This document shows positions 18,260 through 26,945 of a stretch of 64,000 bases of DNA, piece after piece. Both the position numbers and the translations under genes were made by a program. The notes under the pieces are model-generated. The model was given only the letters and a program-made list of their open reading frames with translations. It was not told where the DNA came from and searched no databases. Origin of the DNA: RGIG1902 sp034926865 (GTDB taxonomy: Bacteria; Bacillota; Clostridia; Oscillospirales; Butyricicoccaceae); NCBI GenBank assembly GCA_034926865.1, contig JAYFQP010000019.1:1-64000 (forward strand), read 5' to 3'. The number at the start of each line of letters is the position of its first letter. Position 1 is the stretch's first letter.

Positions 18260-19543
18260 TTACTGCTGTGAATCGTATCTGGGGGGTATTCTCTGATCGC
18301 AAAACTTGAGTAGTTCATCCATCGGCTCATTATATTCCTCATGCTCGATCTTTTCATCGCTGTTAAGGAAGCCGAGAGCCACAGCCACATAGCTTGCCGT
18401 GCCATAAGGCAGGCCGCTTTCGTCAAGATCAAAGCCTGGGTTGTGTCCGCCGACTGTCATGCCCTCTTCCTCATTGCCTATGCCGATACGCATCATAACG
18501 CCTGGATAGTATTTGCAAAGCACAGAGAAGCTCTCCGAACCCATGTTGAGATCTTTGGGCTGTATAGCGTCGTCTCCCATAGCCTCTTTTATTGCTTTAG
18601 TACCTATTGCCGACAACTGAGCGTTATTGATAACGGGCAGGATCGGGCCGGTCATGCGGTCAAAGTTAACTTGGCAGTCAAAAAGAGCTGCCTGAGCCTC
18701 GACGATCTGGCGAAGCTTCTGCTTGAAAAGGTTTCCGGCTGCTGCGTCATAAAAGCGGCATGTCCCTGAGAACGAAAGGGTCTGTGGAATTACATTTCCT
18801 GCCGTGCCGGACTGTACCATCCCCATAGAATTAGTCAGAATCGTAGTAGGCTCAATATAATTCATGCGTATGCTCTTGATGCACTCATATATTGAAACAA
18901 AACAATCAATAGGGTTATTTGACTTATCGGGGCGTGAGCCGTGACCGCCCTTGCCCGTAAGCGTTATAAGATAGGAGAAAGCTCCTGCATGAGCCGGTCC
19001 CACCTGGCATGCAACATGGCCAGGAGTAAGGCTGGTATCCGTATGCTCGGCATAGGCCGCATCAATATGAAGTTTGTTCTCCTGAATATACTTCATTATG
19101 TAATAAATATTATTTCCGCCCTCTTCTCCTCTTTCAAACAGGAGATATACGCGGCCCTTTATCTTATCGACATTGGCTTTAAGCACTTTGGCCGCAGACA
19201 AAAGCATGGCAGTATGCCCGTCATGCCCGCACATATGTGCCGCGCCGTCGATCTGGCTGACACAAACCTTTGGCTTTTTTGCATTGCAGGGAAGCTCTTG
19301 TATAGGAAGAGCATCGCAATCAGCCCTGAGAAGAACGGTTTTCCCGGGCACAGGCCCGTCAATGGTGGCCAATACGCCGCCGTCGGGGATGTTTACATAT
19401 TCCACGCCTGTCTTATCAAGCTCCTGGCAAATCAGCTTGATTGTATTAAACTCTTTGCCGGAAAGCTCAGGGTTTTCATGAAGGTGGCGCCTTATTGCCG
19501 TGGTGTAGTCCTGAAGAGCAAGACTTTCTTTTAAAATATCCAT
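18260..19543 (-). CDS. M20D-family amidohydrolase
   Basis: A 427-residue zinc/manganese amidohydrolase of the hippuricase/AbgA type. Seen: RRHLHENPELSGKE at residue 18, the metal motif HMCGHDGHTAML near 105, the Glu pair in a variant form RGEEGG (usually PAEE) near 139, and GGHGSRPDKSNNP of the dimerisation domain. The C-terminus has an extra ~25 residues beyond the usual end. It is monocistronic, with its own terminator, and diverges from the EFR1-type gene. Likely removes an acyl or aromatic group from an amino acid; substrate unknown. Confidence 0.88.
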   Translation of the reverse strand: MDILKESLALQDYTTAIRRHLHENPELSGKEFNTIKLICQELDKTGVEYVNIPDGGVLATIDGPVPGKTVLLRADCDALPIQELPCNAKKPKVCVSQIDGAAHMCGHDGHTAMLLSAAKVLKANVDKIKGRVYLLFERGEEGGNNIYYIMKYIQENKLHIDAAYAEHTDTSLTPGHVACQVGPAHAGAFSYLITLTGKGGHGSRPDKSNNPIDCFVSIYECIKSIRMNYIEPTTILTNSMGMVQSGTAGNVIPQTLSFSGTCRFYDAAAGNLFKQKLRQIVEAQAALFDCQVNFDRMTGPILPVINNAQLSAIGTKAIKEAMGDDAIQPKDLNMGSESFSVLCKYYPGVMMRIGIGNEEEGMTVGGHNPGFDLDESGLPYGTASYVAVALGFLNSDEKIEHEEYNEPMDELLKFCDQRIPPRYDSQQ

Positions 19544-19646
19544 ATCAATCGCTCCTTTTTATAATAAATCTTTTAAAACGTATAAAATCAAGCCGCTTGC
19601 CACCGATTGACCTTAGTAATATAATAGGACAAAAAGGAGGAAAGCC

Positions 19647-20411
19647 ATGATACCCGAAAAAGTAATAACTGTATGTTTTTCACCCACAAACGGCTCAGAA
19701 AAAAACGCGGCTGCTATAGCCTCTGCCTTTTCTTGCCCCAAGGAGCATATCGATGTCACGTTGCCAAACTTCAAAGGGATATCCTTTAATGAGAAGACCC
19801 TCGTCATATTCTCTTCTCCCTGCTATGGGGGCCGGATACCGAGCGTAGCCTCAGAGCGTTTTGAAGCCTTCCGAGGCAGCAAAACCCCGTGCCTCCTGTC
19901 AGTTACATATGGCAACAGGGATTTTGACGATTCCCTTGCTGAATTATGCGATATAGTCAGCAGAAACGGATTCATCCCTATAGGAGCGGCGGCGCTTATC
20001 GGGCAGCATACTTTTGGCGAAATAGCCGTTGGCAGGCCCGATAAAAATGACCTTGCCGAAGCGGAAGCCTTTGGTCACGCAGTCTCAGCCACACTAGAAG
20101 ACGGCATAAAAGATATATCAGGCAAAATACCAGGAAACAGGCCTTATAAAGATGGCGGAAAAGGCGGACGTTTCCGGCCCAATACCCTCTCGTCATGTAC
20201 ATCATGCGGGCTGTGCGCTGCAAACTGCCCCGTAGGTGCTATTGGCGATGACTTCAAAACCATTGACGACAATAAGTGTATTTCGTGCTTCCGCTGCATA
20301 AAACAGTGTCCTTCCCACGCCAAGGTTATTGACACTCCCGAATATATCGAGTTCGCCGGAGCCTTCAGCCAAAAACTAAGCGCGAGGCGGGAAAATATGT
20401 ATTTTATCTAA
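19647..20411 (+). CDS. EFR1-type flavodoxin/ferredoxin fusion protein
   Basis: A 254-residue protein with an N-terminal flavodoxin-like domain (FSPTNGSEKNA as the phosphate-binding loop, residues ~11-21; SSPCYGGRIP near 58) and two C-terminal [4Fe-4S] clusters, CTSCGLCAANCP near 187 and CISCFRCIKQCP near 214. This is the clostridial EFR1 family, predicted to shuttle low-potential electrons between flavin and iron-sulfur centres. RBS AGGAGG precedes the ATG. It is followed by its own terminator. Electron partners are unknown. Confidence 0.88.
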   Translation: MIPEKVITVCFSPTNGSEKNAAAIASAFSCPKEHIDVTLPNFKGISFNEKTLVIFSSPCYGGRIPSVASERFEAFRGSKTPCLLSVTYGNRDFDDSLAELCDIVSRNGFIPIGAAALIGQHTFGEIAVGRPDKNDLAEAEAFGHAVSATLEDGIKDISGKIPGNRPYKDGGKGGRFRPNTLSSCTSCGLCAANCPVGAIGDDFKTIDDNKCISCFRCIKQCPSHAKVIDTPEYIEFAGAFSQKLSARRENMYFI

Positions 20412-20429
20412 CCTTTGAAAACAAGGGCA

Positions 20430-20456
20430 GGGACGATTATTCATCGTCCCTTTTTT
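20430..20456 (+). terminator. Terminator after the EFR1-type gene
   Basis: Stem GGGACGAT (20430-20437) with ATCGTCCC (20443-20450), 5-nt loop, then six T (20451-20456). Confidence 0.9.
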
Positions 20457-20476
20457 GTTGCCCACACGGCAACCTC

Positions 20477-21169
20477 TTAAATAAAATTGAAATCAACATT
20501 CCAGAAGGACATCAGGCCGTCAGCCATATCACGCCCATATTCTTCGGCAAAACGGTCAAGCACCCTGGAGGATATCTTTCTTCCGGCGCTTGCGAAAATC
20601 GCCTCGGTTACCTGGGCAAAGGTTTTATAAGAATGTCCGCAGTGATAATCAAAACCCTTTTGATTTTTGATATCTCGTTCAAACTTCTGGTCCTCTTTGA
20701 AGTTTGCCCCTCTCATGATCTGAATGCAGTAATCATGGTCATGCATGCTCTGCGGAACCTCAAAAACAAGATATGGGTTAAAACCCCTTACTATTGATTT
20801 ATCAAGATGCGTACAGTAACAAACTCCGCCCTGACGCATATCCATATCTTTGAACTGCGCCGCCCATGGACAGCGGGTAACTTTATACTCGCAGTCAGGA
20901 GAAGATGTAAGCGGCACTGATTGATTGCTCTCTCCGGCGTCGATCGTTGTCTTGGTATTGACCCACTCTCCGTATTCCCTGTAAGTAACAAAATCAAGGG
21001 GTTTTCCGTCTCTTATAGCCCTCTGCGCCATCCTCGCTCCCCTTTGCTCGGCATAGCGCTGAGTAGCCATAACAAAAGCGGCTTTTCCCCTCTCGCCAAA
21101 GGTTTTTGTAAGTTCATCGTAAAAGGCTGCTGCAATAAACGCATGGTGTCTCTCGGTAAACTCTTCCAT
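20477..21169 (-). CDS. L-2-amino-thiazoline-4-carboxylic acid hydrolase-like protein
   Basis: A 230-residue cytoplasmic protein whose core CPWAAQFKDMD, followed by VCYCTHLDKSIVRGFNP, matches the pattern I know from the ATC hydrolase family (CPW... and D..I..GFNP). ATC hydrolase opens the thiazoline ring on the route to L-cysteine in pseudomonads; in clostridia these homologs are common but their role is not established. Several Cys and His residues (CPW, CYC, HDHDYC, YHCGH) could bind metal. It is followed upstream by a DUF896 gene 14 bases away in the same direction, so the two are co-transcribed. Confidence 0.72.
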   Translation of the reverse strand: MEEFTERHHAFIAAAFYDELTKTFGERGKAAFVMATQRYAEQRGARMAQRAIRDGKPLDFVTYREYGEWVNTKTTIDAGESNQSVPLTSSPDCEYKVTRCPWAAQFKDMDMRQGGVCYCTHLDKSIVRGFNPYLVFEVPQSMHDHDYCIQIMRGANFKEDQKFERDIKNQKGFDYHCGHSYKTFAQVTEAIFASAGRKISSRVLDRFAEEYGRDMADGLMSFWNVDFNFI

Positions 21170-21183
21170 AAACTTTTCCTCCC

Positions 21184-21399
21184 TTAGCTTATCTGACCAT
21201 CTTTTTTCTTTATAGGTGTTTTATTGCCCTTTTTGTCCATAATATATGTGTTATCCAGCGCAGATGTCAAGCTGGACTTTACATTGTCTATATATTCGCG
21301 TCGGAGGGCAGCTTGCTCAGCCAATTCCTGATCATCAAGCTGCTGTATTTTGGCTTTTCTGGCAAGCTCGCTGATCCTGTCTATCTTATACTGCTCCAT
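21184..21399 (-). CDS. DUF896 (UPF0291, YnzC-like) protein
   Basis: A 71-residue protein with the family pattern KIDRISELARKAK...LDDQELAEQAALRREYID, two helices of a helical hairpin. The ATG at 21399 has GGAGGTG 7 bases upstream; a longer frame to 21447 is unlikely. Family members are SOS- or stress-linked in Bacillus, with no known biochemical activity. It is the first gene of the operon with the ATC-hydrolase-like gene. Confidence 0.9.
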   Translation of the reverse strand: MEQYKIDRISELARKAKIQQLDDQELAEQAALRREYIDNVKSSLTSALDNTYIMDKKGNKTPIKKKDGQIS

Positions 21400-21516
21400 T
21401 TTTTCACCTCCGTATTTAAGTATATAACAAAAACTTTTTTTTATCAATTATTTTGTATATTACGGCTTATCTGGAGAAAAATACTAATGCTTTTCAAATA
21501 TTTCGGAGGTGATTTT

Positions 21517-21693
21517 ATGAGTCCTAAAGAGCTTCTTTATATCGAAGACGCCCTCAGCCATGAAAAACACATGCAGACATGCTGCTCACAGAGCGCAGAC
21601 AGCCTTAGCGATTCCGCTCTTAAGAACGCCGTTTCCAATATGGCGTCAAAGCACCAGTCAGTGTTCGACAAATTTTATCAGCTTTTAGGTTAG
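21517..21693 (+). CDS. Small spore-coat-associated protein
   Basis: A 58-residue helical protein (MSPKELLYIEDALSHEKHMQ...), start placed at the ATG after CGGAGGTG. The pattern LYIEDALSHEKHM is the kind seen in short clostridial coat proteins encoded just before a CotF-like protein, which is the arrangement here (next gene 11 bases downstream). Role in the spore coat is inferred from that pairing. Confidence 0.72.
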   Translation: MSPKELLYIEDALSHEKHMQTCCSQSADSLSDSALKNAVSNMASKHQSVFDKFYQLLG

Positions 21694-21704
21694 GAGGCGC
21701 GGTT

Positions 21705-22085
21705 ATGAACAGCAACTACAATTCAAACTCAAGCAATAACAACAGTATGAGCAACCGCTCAACCAACAGCTCAAGCGGTAACAACAGTATGAGCAACAGT
21801 TCAAGCAACAGCTCAAGCAGTTCCGCCAGCCAGAACGAGCGCGCAGTCTGCGAGACACTTTTGAACCAGACAAAGGGCCTTTGCGACCTTTATATGCACG
21901 GTGCAGTCGAGTCTTCCACCCCTCAGGTTCGCTCAGCCTTTGATTGTGCCCTGAAAGACGCCCTTACCATGCAGCAGGATATTTACAACCAAATGTCACA
22001 AAAGGGTTGGTATCCTTCTCAGCAGGCTCCTCAGGATCAGATCAGCCAGACAAAACAGAAATTTTCCTCCTCACAGCAGGGCTAA
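21705..22085 (+). CDS. CotF-like spore coat protein with Ser/Asn-rich N-terminus
   Basis: A 126-residue protein. Residues 1-43 are a low-complexity Ser/Asn tract with an internal repeat (NNSMSN occurs three times). Residues 44-110 match the CotF-type coat domain: RAVCETLLNQTKGLCDLYM, then ESSTPQVRSAFDCALKDAL and MSQKGWYP. The tail is Gln/Ser-rich. It is the second gene of a two-gene coat operon, closed by the terminator at 22142. Likely expressed in the mother cell late in sporulation. Confidence 0.85.
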   Translation: MNSNYNSNSSNNNSMSNRSTNSSSGNNSMSNSSSNSSSSSASQNERAVCETLLNQTKGLCDLYMHGAVESSTPQVRSAFDCALKDALTMQQDIYNQMSQKGWYPSQQAPQDQISQTKQKFSSSQQG

Positions 22086-22141
22086 TCTGCAGGTCACAGC
22101 AAGCCGTGACGCCCCACAGTGGCAAGGCGGCTGAATATAAA

Positions 22142-22170
22142 AAAAGACCCGACTAACGGGTCTTTTTTTT
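22142..22170. terminator. Bidirectional terminator between coat and NYN genes
   Basis: Stem AAAAGACCCG/CGGGTCTTTT (22142-22151 with 22157-22166), 5-nt loop, T-run to 22170 on plus and a run of T on minus; serves both convergent units. Confidence 0.92.
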
Positions 22171-22238
22171 CACTTATTTATTCACCTTTCAAATAAGCTG
22201 CCGCATTTGCACGGCTTCTTACCCTTCACGATACACCA

Positions 22239-23204
22239 TCAGCGATCAGCCTTAAGACGCACTATCCTGCTTGTCCCCTTGCCGTTTTGCACCTCGAGCC
22301 CAGGAATGCACTGCACAAATCTTGCAAAAGTGCTATAGCCGTAATCCTTAACCCTAAAGCCCTGATAGTTCGTGTGTATCCAATGCCCCAAGGATGCCAT
22401 CTCCATACCATTTTTACCAGATGCCGTAACGGTTTTCCTCGCAAACTCTTCGATTTCGGCCCGGCACTGCCCGCTGTTTCTGAGCCGAACGATCAAAACA
22501 CCCTTTTCGTCCACTATCTCAAAACGGTCAATTTCACCTACGAACCTTGAAAGTGTGCTGTACCCATAAGTTCGCACATCAAAATCTGAATATTTCTTCA
22601 CAAGCCTGTTGCCGATCTCGGCAAGCCCCGTTGGCTTGTTCCTGTCGTCATTCTCGGCAATAATCGCGGCTATATCATCCTCGATGGCAGCCCGGGATGC
22701 AGGCTGGGCATACTGTGTGCCTTCGTTTACTATTTCTACAGCCGTTTCAGCTTCTTCGTTATCCTCTTCCTGCTCAACAAGCAATTCAAGGTTAGTAAAT
22801 ACGCTGCATGCCGCCCTGAAGGATCTGGGAGTTTTATTTTCGCCCATACCAATGACCTGTTTGCCCGCTTCTCTGAGCCTGCCTGCAAGGCGGGTAAAAT
22901 CACTGTCGCTGGATACTATGCAAATGCCGTCAACACTGTCTTCATATAGAATATCCATGGCGTCTATAATAAGCGCCGAGTCTGTCGAGTTTTTACCCAC
23001 TGTGTTTTGAAACTGCTGAACCGGTAGTATGGAATATTCCATCAGCATATTTTTCCATTTTACGGTCTGTGAATTAGTCCAGTCTCCGTAAATGCGTTTG
23101 TACGTAATAACTCCGTACTTCGTTACCTCACTCAGAATATATTTAATGTATTTTGCGGAAATGTTTTCAGAATCTATCAGTATAGCAAATTTAATGTCTT
23201 CCAC
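22239..23204 (-). CDS. NYN-domain (PIN-like) ribonuclease with two LOTUS/OST-HTH domains
   Basis: A 321-residue predicted RNA-processing protein. The NYN nuclease fold covers residues 1-140, with acidic residues in ILIDSENIS (D11), NSTDSALIIDAMD and CIVSSDSDF, matching the four-Asp PIN active site. A Glu-rich linker (about 143-160) leads to two LOTUS-like winged helices, about 172-245 (YGYSTLSRFVGEI) and 250-318 (YGYSTFARFVQCI); the paired YGYST motifs make the duplication plain. LOTUS domains bind RNA or helicases in animals; bacterial versions are thought to guide the nuclease. Target RNA unknown. Confidence 0.88.
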   Translation of the reverse strand: MEDIKFAILIDSENISAKYIKYILSEVTKYGVITYKRIYGDWTNSQTVKWKNMLMEYSILPVQQFQNTVGKNSTDSALIIDAMDILYEDSVDGICIVSSDSDFTRLAGRLREAGKQVIGMGENKTPRSFRAACSVFTNLELLVEQEEDNEEAETAVEIVNEGTQYAQPASRAAIEDDIAAIIAENDDRNKPTGLAEIGNRLVKKYSDFDVRTYGYSTLSRFVGEIDRFEIVDEKGVLIVRLRNSGQCRAEIEEFARKTVTASGKNGMEMASLGHWIHTNYQGFRVKDYGYSTFARFVQCIPGLEVQNGKGTSRIVRLKADR

Positions 23205-23298
23205 CCAAATCCCCCTTTTCTTAAAATATATAAGTATCTTATCATAACGCCCTAAAATAGAAAAGATTTCTTTTTATGTTTGAAGCCTTTCCCTTCTG

Positions 23299-23811
23299 CT
23301 ATTTAAGAAGAACTTCCCTTTGTCGGTAGTCCGGCAGAACACGCTCTATTTCTCTGTAAAAAGAGCTTTTGTGGTTTTTGTGCCGTATGTGGGCAAGCTC
23401 ATGGACAACAACATAATCTATAGCCTCAAACGGATACCTCATAAGCCTGTATGAAAAACAAAGCCCATTTTTCCCGCTGCAGCTTCCAAAACGTTTTTCC
23501 GCCCCTGTTATCCTTACAGACGAAGGGAAAACCCCCATTACTGAGGCGTAGTACGCAACCCTTTTTGGAATATGCTCCAAAGCTTGGGTCCAAAGCTCTT
23601 TTTTCTGCTCTTCATCAATAGGAGGATACCTTCTGAGCCTTTCTTCGGCCCTCTCTATGTATGCTGCTATTTTTGAGGCGTTAGCCTGTACAAAATCATC
23701 TATCGCAGCCTTGGGCATCCTTCCCGGAGCAAGAGCCACAACGCTTCCGTCAGGCTCGATTTTTACAGAAAGGGTCTTTCTCCCGCTTCTTCTGATCTCG
23801 TATTTCAGCAA
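23299..23811 (-). CDS. YgjP-like (M48/SprT-type) metallopeptidase domain protein
   Basis: A 170-residue protein with the zinc motif HELAHIRHKNHKSSFY near its C-terminus, the YgjP/DUF45 signature (HELAH-x4-NH-x3-FY). The N-terminal half (YEIRRSGRKTLSVKI and the GRMPKAAIDDF stretch) is also typical. The start is set at the TTG that follows GGGAGG by 8 bases; frames from 23817 (GTG) or 23835 (TTG) are alternatives. Activity of this family is debated (zinc peptidase versus nucleotide hydrolase). Confidence 0.85.
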   Translation of the reverse strand: MLKYEIRRSGRKTLSVKIEPDGSVVALAPGRMPKAAIDDFVQANASKIAAYIERAEERLRRYPPIDEEQKKELWTQALEHIPKRVAYYASVMGVFPSSVRITGAEKRFGSCSGKNGLCFSYRLMRYPFEAIDYVVVHELAHIRHKNHKSSFYREIERVLPDYRQREVLLK

Positions 23812-23997
23812 CAGCACGCCCTCCCAAAATCGCAAATACTACGCTAAGATTATAACACGATTTTACCGTTATATTACGAGCCTGCGATTATGAATTTTAC
23901 ATGAACGATTTAAACTGACACTGTAGTTCTGATAAAACAACGGGGAGGCTTCCCCGATAAAATACAAAGCCAATTTTAATCGAAAGTGAGAAATGAC

Positions 23998-25524
23998 ATG
24001 AACAAAAGAAAACTAACGGCATTCCTACTGGTATGTATCATGACCCTCTCTCTGCTTATCGGATGCAGCAAAAGCATCGATAACACAAATATCGAAGAAA
24101 CATACAAGGGTTCTTCCCTGTCAGTTATCAAAAGAAACCCCTCACTTAAATATGTCTTTCTGTTCATAGGCGACGGAATGAGTTACCCTCAGTTCCAGGC
24201 CGCGTCTTATTATCTTGGCGACATAGCTGAAAAAGACGATATCCTAAGCGGAGGAGAAAGCCTAAGCTTCATGGAGTTTCCTGTATCCGGATCAGCGACT
24301 ACTTTTGACTCTACCTCCTTCTGCCCTGATTCCGCTTCCACCGCCACCTCTATCTCCACAGGCAAAAAAACATACAGCGGAGTTATAAACATGGATGAGA
24401 CCAAGACAAAGTCTTATGAAACTATAGCTGAACAGCTTAAAACTCAAAAGGGATTCAAGATCGGCGTCATATCATCCGTAAACATCAACCATGCAACCCC
24501 CGCCGCCTTCTACGCCCACCAGGCCAGCAGGAACAACTATTACGAAATAGGCCTTGAAATGATTAAAAGTGGCTTCGACTATTTTGCCGGCGGCGGCTTA
24601 AAGAAAGTAAACGGCACAAATGGCGACAAAGAGAGCCTTTATACCCTGGCAGAAAAAGCAGGATATACCGTGGCCATGACTCAGGATGCCGCATCAAATT
24701 TAAAAACCGGCAGTAAAGCCATCGTCATTGGAGAGACACTCGCGGATTCCGAGGCACTCTCCTATGAAAACGACCGCGTAAGCGGCGAATGGAGCCTCAG
24801 CGACTATGTCGCCAAGGGAATAGAGGTCATTGATAACGACAAGGGCTTCTTCATGATGGTGGAGGGCGGCAAGATCGACTGGGCCTGCCACGCCAATGAT
24901 GCAGGCTCCACAATAGCCGACACCATAGCTATGGACGACGCCGTAAAAGAAGCCGTTGCCTTTGCTGAAGAACATCCAAAGGAAACTCTCATTCTTGTTA
25001 CAGGAGACCATGAGACAGGCGGCCTTACGATAGGCTATGCCGGAACCGACTATAACACATATCTCTCCAACCTTGGAATGCAAAAAATATCCTATGCAAA
25101 GTTCGACAGCGACTATGTCGCAAAGTATATAGAAAACAAAACCTCCTTTGAGGATATCATGAAGGATGTAACCGCGCTCTTCGGCCTGGTAACTCCCGAC
25201 AATGCCGCGTCGGCATCCTCTGAAACGCTCGTCCTTAGCGATTACGAGATGGGTCTTTTGAAAACGGCCTACGACCTTACAATGGCAGGCGGCATAGATC
25301 ACCCCACACAGGCAGAATATATTCTCTACGGCACCTACGAGCCGCTTTCTGTTACAGTAACGCATCTTCTGAACAATAAGTCTGGCATAAACTTCTCCTC
25401 TTATGCACATACCGGCCTGCCAGTGGCGGTTTTTGCCAGCGGACAGGGGCAGGAAGTATTCGCCGGATCTTATGACAACACAGATATTTACTATAATCTC
25501 GCCTCTTTGCTCGGAGTAAAATAG
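23998..25524 (+). CDS. Alkaline phosphatase, lipoprotein
   Basis: A 508-residue PhoA-superfamily phosphomonoesterase. A lipobox (LSLLIGC, Cys about residue 22) shows it is anchored outside the membrane. FLFIGDGMSYPQ holds the first metal ligands, PDSASTATSISTGKK the nucleophilic Ser, MVEGGKIDWACHANDAG and VTGDHETGGLTIGY the remaining metal ligands. The usual active-site Arg region is not obvious by eye. The ATG at 23998 is preferred to a GTG at 23986. A GC hairpin (23941-23956) sits in the leader. It would release phosphate from organic phosphates; Pho regulation is not seen. Confidence 0.92.
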   Translation: MNKRKLTAFLLVCIMTLSLLIGCSKSIDNTNIEETYKGSSLSVIKRNPSLKYVFLFIGDGMSYPQFQAASYYLGDIAEKDDILSGGESLSFMEFPVSGSATTFDSTSFCPDSASTATSISTGKKTYSGVINMDETKTKSYETIAEQLKTQKGFKIGVISSVNINHATPAAFYAHQASRNNYYEIGLEMIKSGFDYFAGGGLKKVNGTNGDKESLYTLAEKAGYTVAMTQDAASNLKTGSKAIVIGETLADSEALSYENDRVSGEWSLSDYVAKGIEVIDNDKGFFMMVEGGKIDWACHANDAGSTIADTIAMDDAVKEAVAFAEEHPKETLILVTGDHETGGLTIGYAGTDYNTYLSNLGMQKISYAKFDSDYVAKYIENKTSFEDIMKDVTALFGLVTPDNAASASSETLVLSDYEMGLLKTAYDLTMAGGIDHPTQAEYILYGTYEPLSVTVTHLLNNKSGINFSSYAHTGLPVAVFASGQGQEVFAGSYDNTDIYYNLASLLGVK

Positions 25525-25561
25525 CCTGACACATTCTTCATCCTTCTTTCTTTATCCGTAA

Positions 25562-25587
25562 GAGACGGCGGCAATAGCCGCCGTCTC
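25562..25587 (+). other. Strong hairpin directly before the yibE/F-like RBS
   Basis: Perfect 11-bp stem GAGACGGCGGC/GCCGCCGTCTC with a 4-nt loop, ending at the base before AAAGGAG of the next gene. It lacks a T-run, so it is not a standard terminator. It may stabilise the mRNA between phosphatase and yibE/F or limit translation. Confidence 0.6.
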
Positions 25588-25601
25588 AAAGGAGATAAAT
25601 A

Positions 25602-26756
25602 ATGACAAACAAAGAAAAGCTTAATGATAATCTTCCTATAATAGTCACCTTCATTCTGTGCATAGCCCTTTTTCTTCTTCCAACCGGCTTTGAGGGTGCT
25701 TTGATTCGTGACGGTGCCGAAAGAGTAAAGTCGACAGTTCTGGAAACCGATGACAGCCAGATAAAGGATACCGGCCTTGTTCGTTCAGGCGAGCAAAGCT
25801 GCCTTGTTCGTCTTGAGAGCGGCTCCTTCAAGGGGCAAACCTTCAATGCCGCAAATATCCTTTCCGGCTCTCTTGAACAGGATGCCATATATACTGAGGG
25901 CGACAGCGCGTTGGTCCTCGTAAGCCAAGCTGGCGGGGCAGTCTCGTCCGTAAGCATGATCGACCATTACCGGATCGAAAAAGAGGCTGTTTTAGCCGCA
26001 GCGTTCTTTCTTTTCCTGATCGCCTTTGCGGGCAAAACGGGTATAAGAGCCATCCTTTCGTTTATACTGACTCTTCTGGCTATCTGGAAAATGCTCATAC
26101 CCTTGTGTCTCAAAGGCTTTGACCCTCTTATAGCCGGAGGAGTCATGTCCTGCGCGCTGACAATCCTCATAATCGCCCTGGTTTACGGATTCGACAAGCG
26201 CTGCCTTGCGGCCTGCATCGGGGCGATAACGGGATTGTCTGCCACAGCTGCCATGGGAATAGCCGCCACATGTGGCCTTAAGATTCATGGGGCTGTCATG
26301 GCCTACTCCGAAAGCCTGCTTTACAGCGGATACCAATCTTTGAATCTTACTCGAATATTCATGGCCAGCATATTTATCGGCTCCTCGGGTGCTATGATGG
26401 ATCTTGCGGTAGATATTACCTCGGCGGTTCACGAGGTCTTGCAGAAACGTCCTGACCTTTCGCGCAAAGAGGCCATACGCTCGGGTATGAACGTGGGAAG
26501 AGCAGCCATGGGAACTATGACAACAACTTTGCTTCTGGCCTATTCTGGCGGGTTTATCGCACTCCTAATGGTGTTTATGGCCCAGGGGACGCCAATAATC
26601 AACATCCTTAATTATAAATATGTCTCATCCGAGCTTATCCACACCATTGTCGGCTCCTTTGGCCTCGTTACAGTGGCCCCACTAACAGCAGCCGCATCAG
26701 GATATATCCTGGCAAAAGGCGGGAAAATTAACAAGCCTCACTCTCTTATCGAATAG
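25602..26756 (+). CDS. YibE/F-like multipass membrane protein
   Basis: A 384-residue membrane protein. One N-terminal helix (IIVTFILCIALFLLPTGF) leads to a ~90-residue extracytoplasmic domain rich in beta pattern, then about seven helices. The segment LYSGYQSLNLTRIFMASIFIGSSGAMMDLAVDITSAVHEV is the YibE/F family core, as is SGMNVGRAAMGTMTTTLLLAY. Function of the family is unknown; transport is assumed. RBS AAAGGAG. Follows the phosphatase by 77 bases in the same direction. Confidence 0.87.
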   Translation: MTNKEKLNDNLPIIVTFILCIALFLLPTGFEGALIRDGAERVKSTVLETDDSQIKDTGLVRSGEQSCLVRLESGSFKGQTFNAANILSGSLEQDAIYTEGDSALVLVSQAGGAVSSVSMIDHYRIEKEAVLAAAFFLFLIAFAGKTGIRAILSFILTLLAIWKMLIPLCLKGFDPLIAGGVMSCALTILIIALVYGFDKRCLAACIGAITGLSATAAMGIAATCGLKIHGAVMAYSESLLYSGYQSLNLTRIFMASIFIGSSGAMMDLAVDITSAVHEVLQKRPDLSRKEAIRSGMNVGRAAMGTMTTTLLLAYSGGFIALLMVFMAQGTPIINILNYKYVSSELIHTIVGSFGLVTVAPLTAAASGYILAKGGKINKPHSLIE

Positions 26757-26765
26757 AATCTTTCT

Positions 26766-26804
26766 AATGCAATGCCCCCATAATATTCGGGGGCATTGCA
26801 TTTT
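26766..26804 (+). terminator. Terminator after the yibE/F-like gene
   Basis: Perfect 14-bp stem (26766-26779 with 26789-26802), core GCAATGCCCCC/GGGGGCATTGC, 9-nt loop, then TTTT. Confidence 0.88.
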
Positions 26805-26866
26805 AGTGTTAATAGAAAACCTTTAAGTTTCAGTTACCCTTTCCCATGTAGAGCAATTTCAAAACA

Positions 26867-26905
26867 TTAAAAAGAGGCCGGGATATTAACCTGGCCTCTT
26901 TTTAA
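26867..26905. terminator. Terminator downstream of the DUF2325 gene
   Basis: Thirteen-bp stem with core AAAAAGAGGCC/GGCCTCTTTTT and T-runs on both strands; placed 41 bases past the DUF2325 stop on the minus strand. Confidence 0.85.
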
Positions 26906-26945
26906 TGCTATTTAGTTTGCACTGGATAACTGCGTAACAAAAAAA

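Noticed and set aside
24700..25410. 236-codon minus-strand frame
   Set aside because: It is antisense to the alkaline phosphatase gene, whose motifs are all intact; Cys/Gly-rich nonsense composition.
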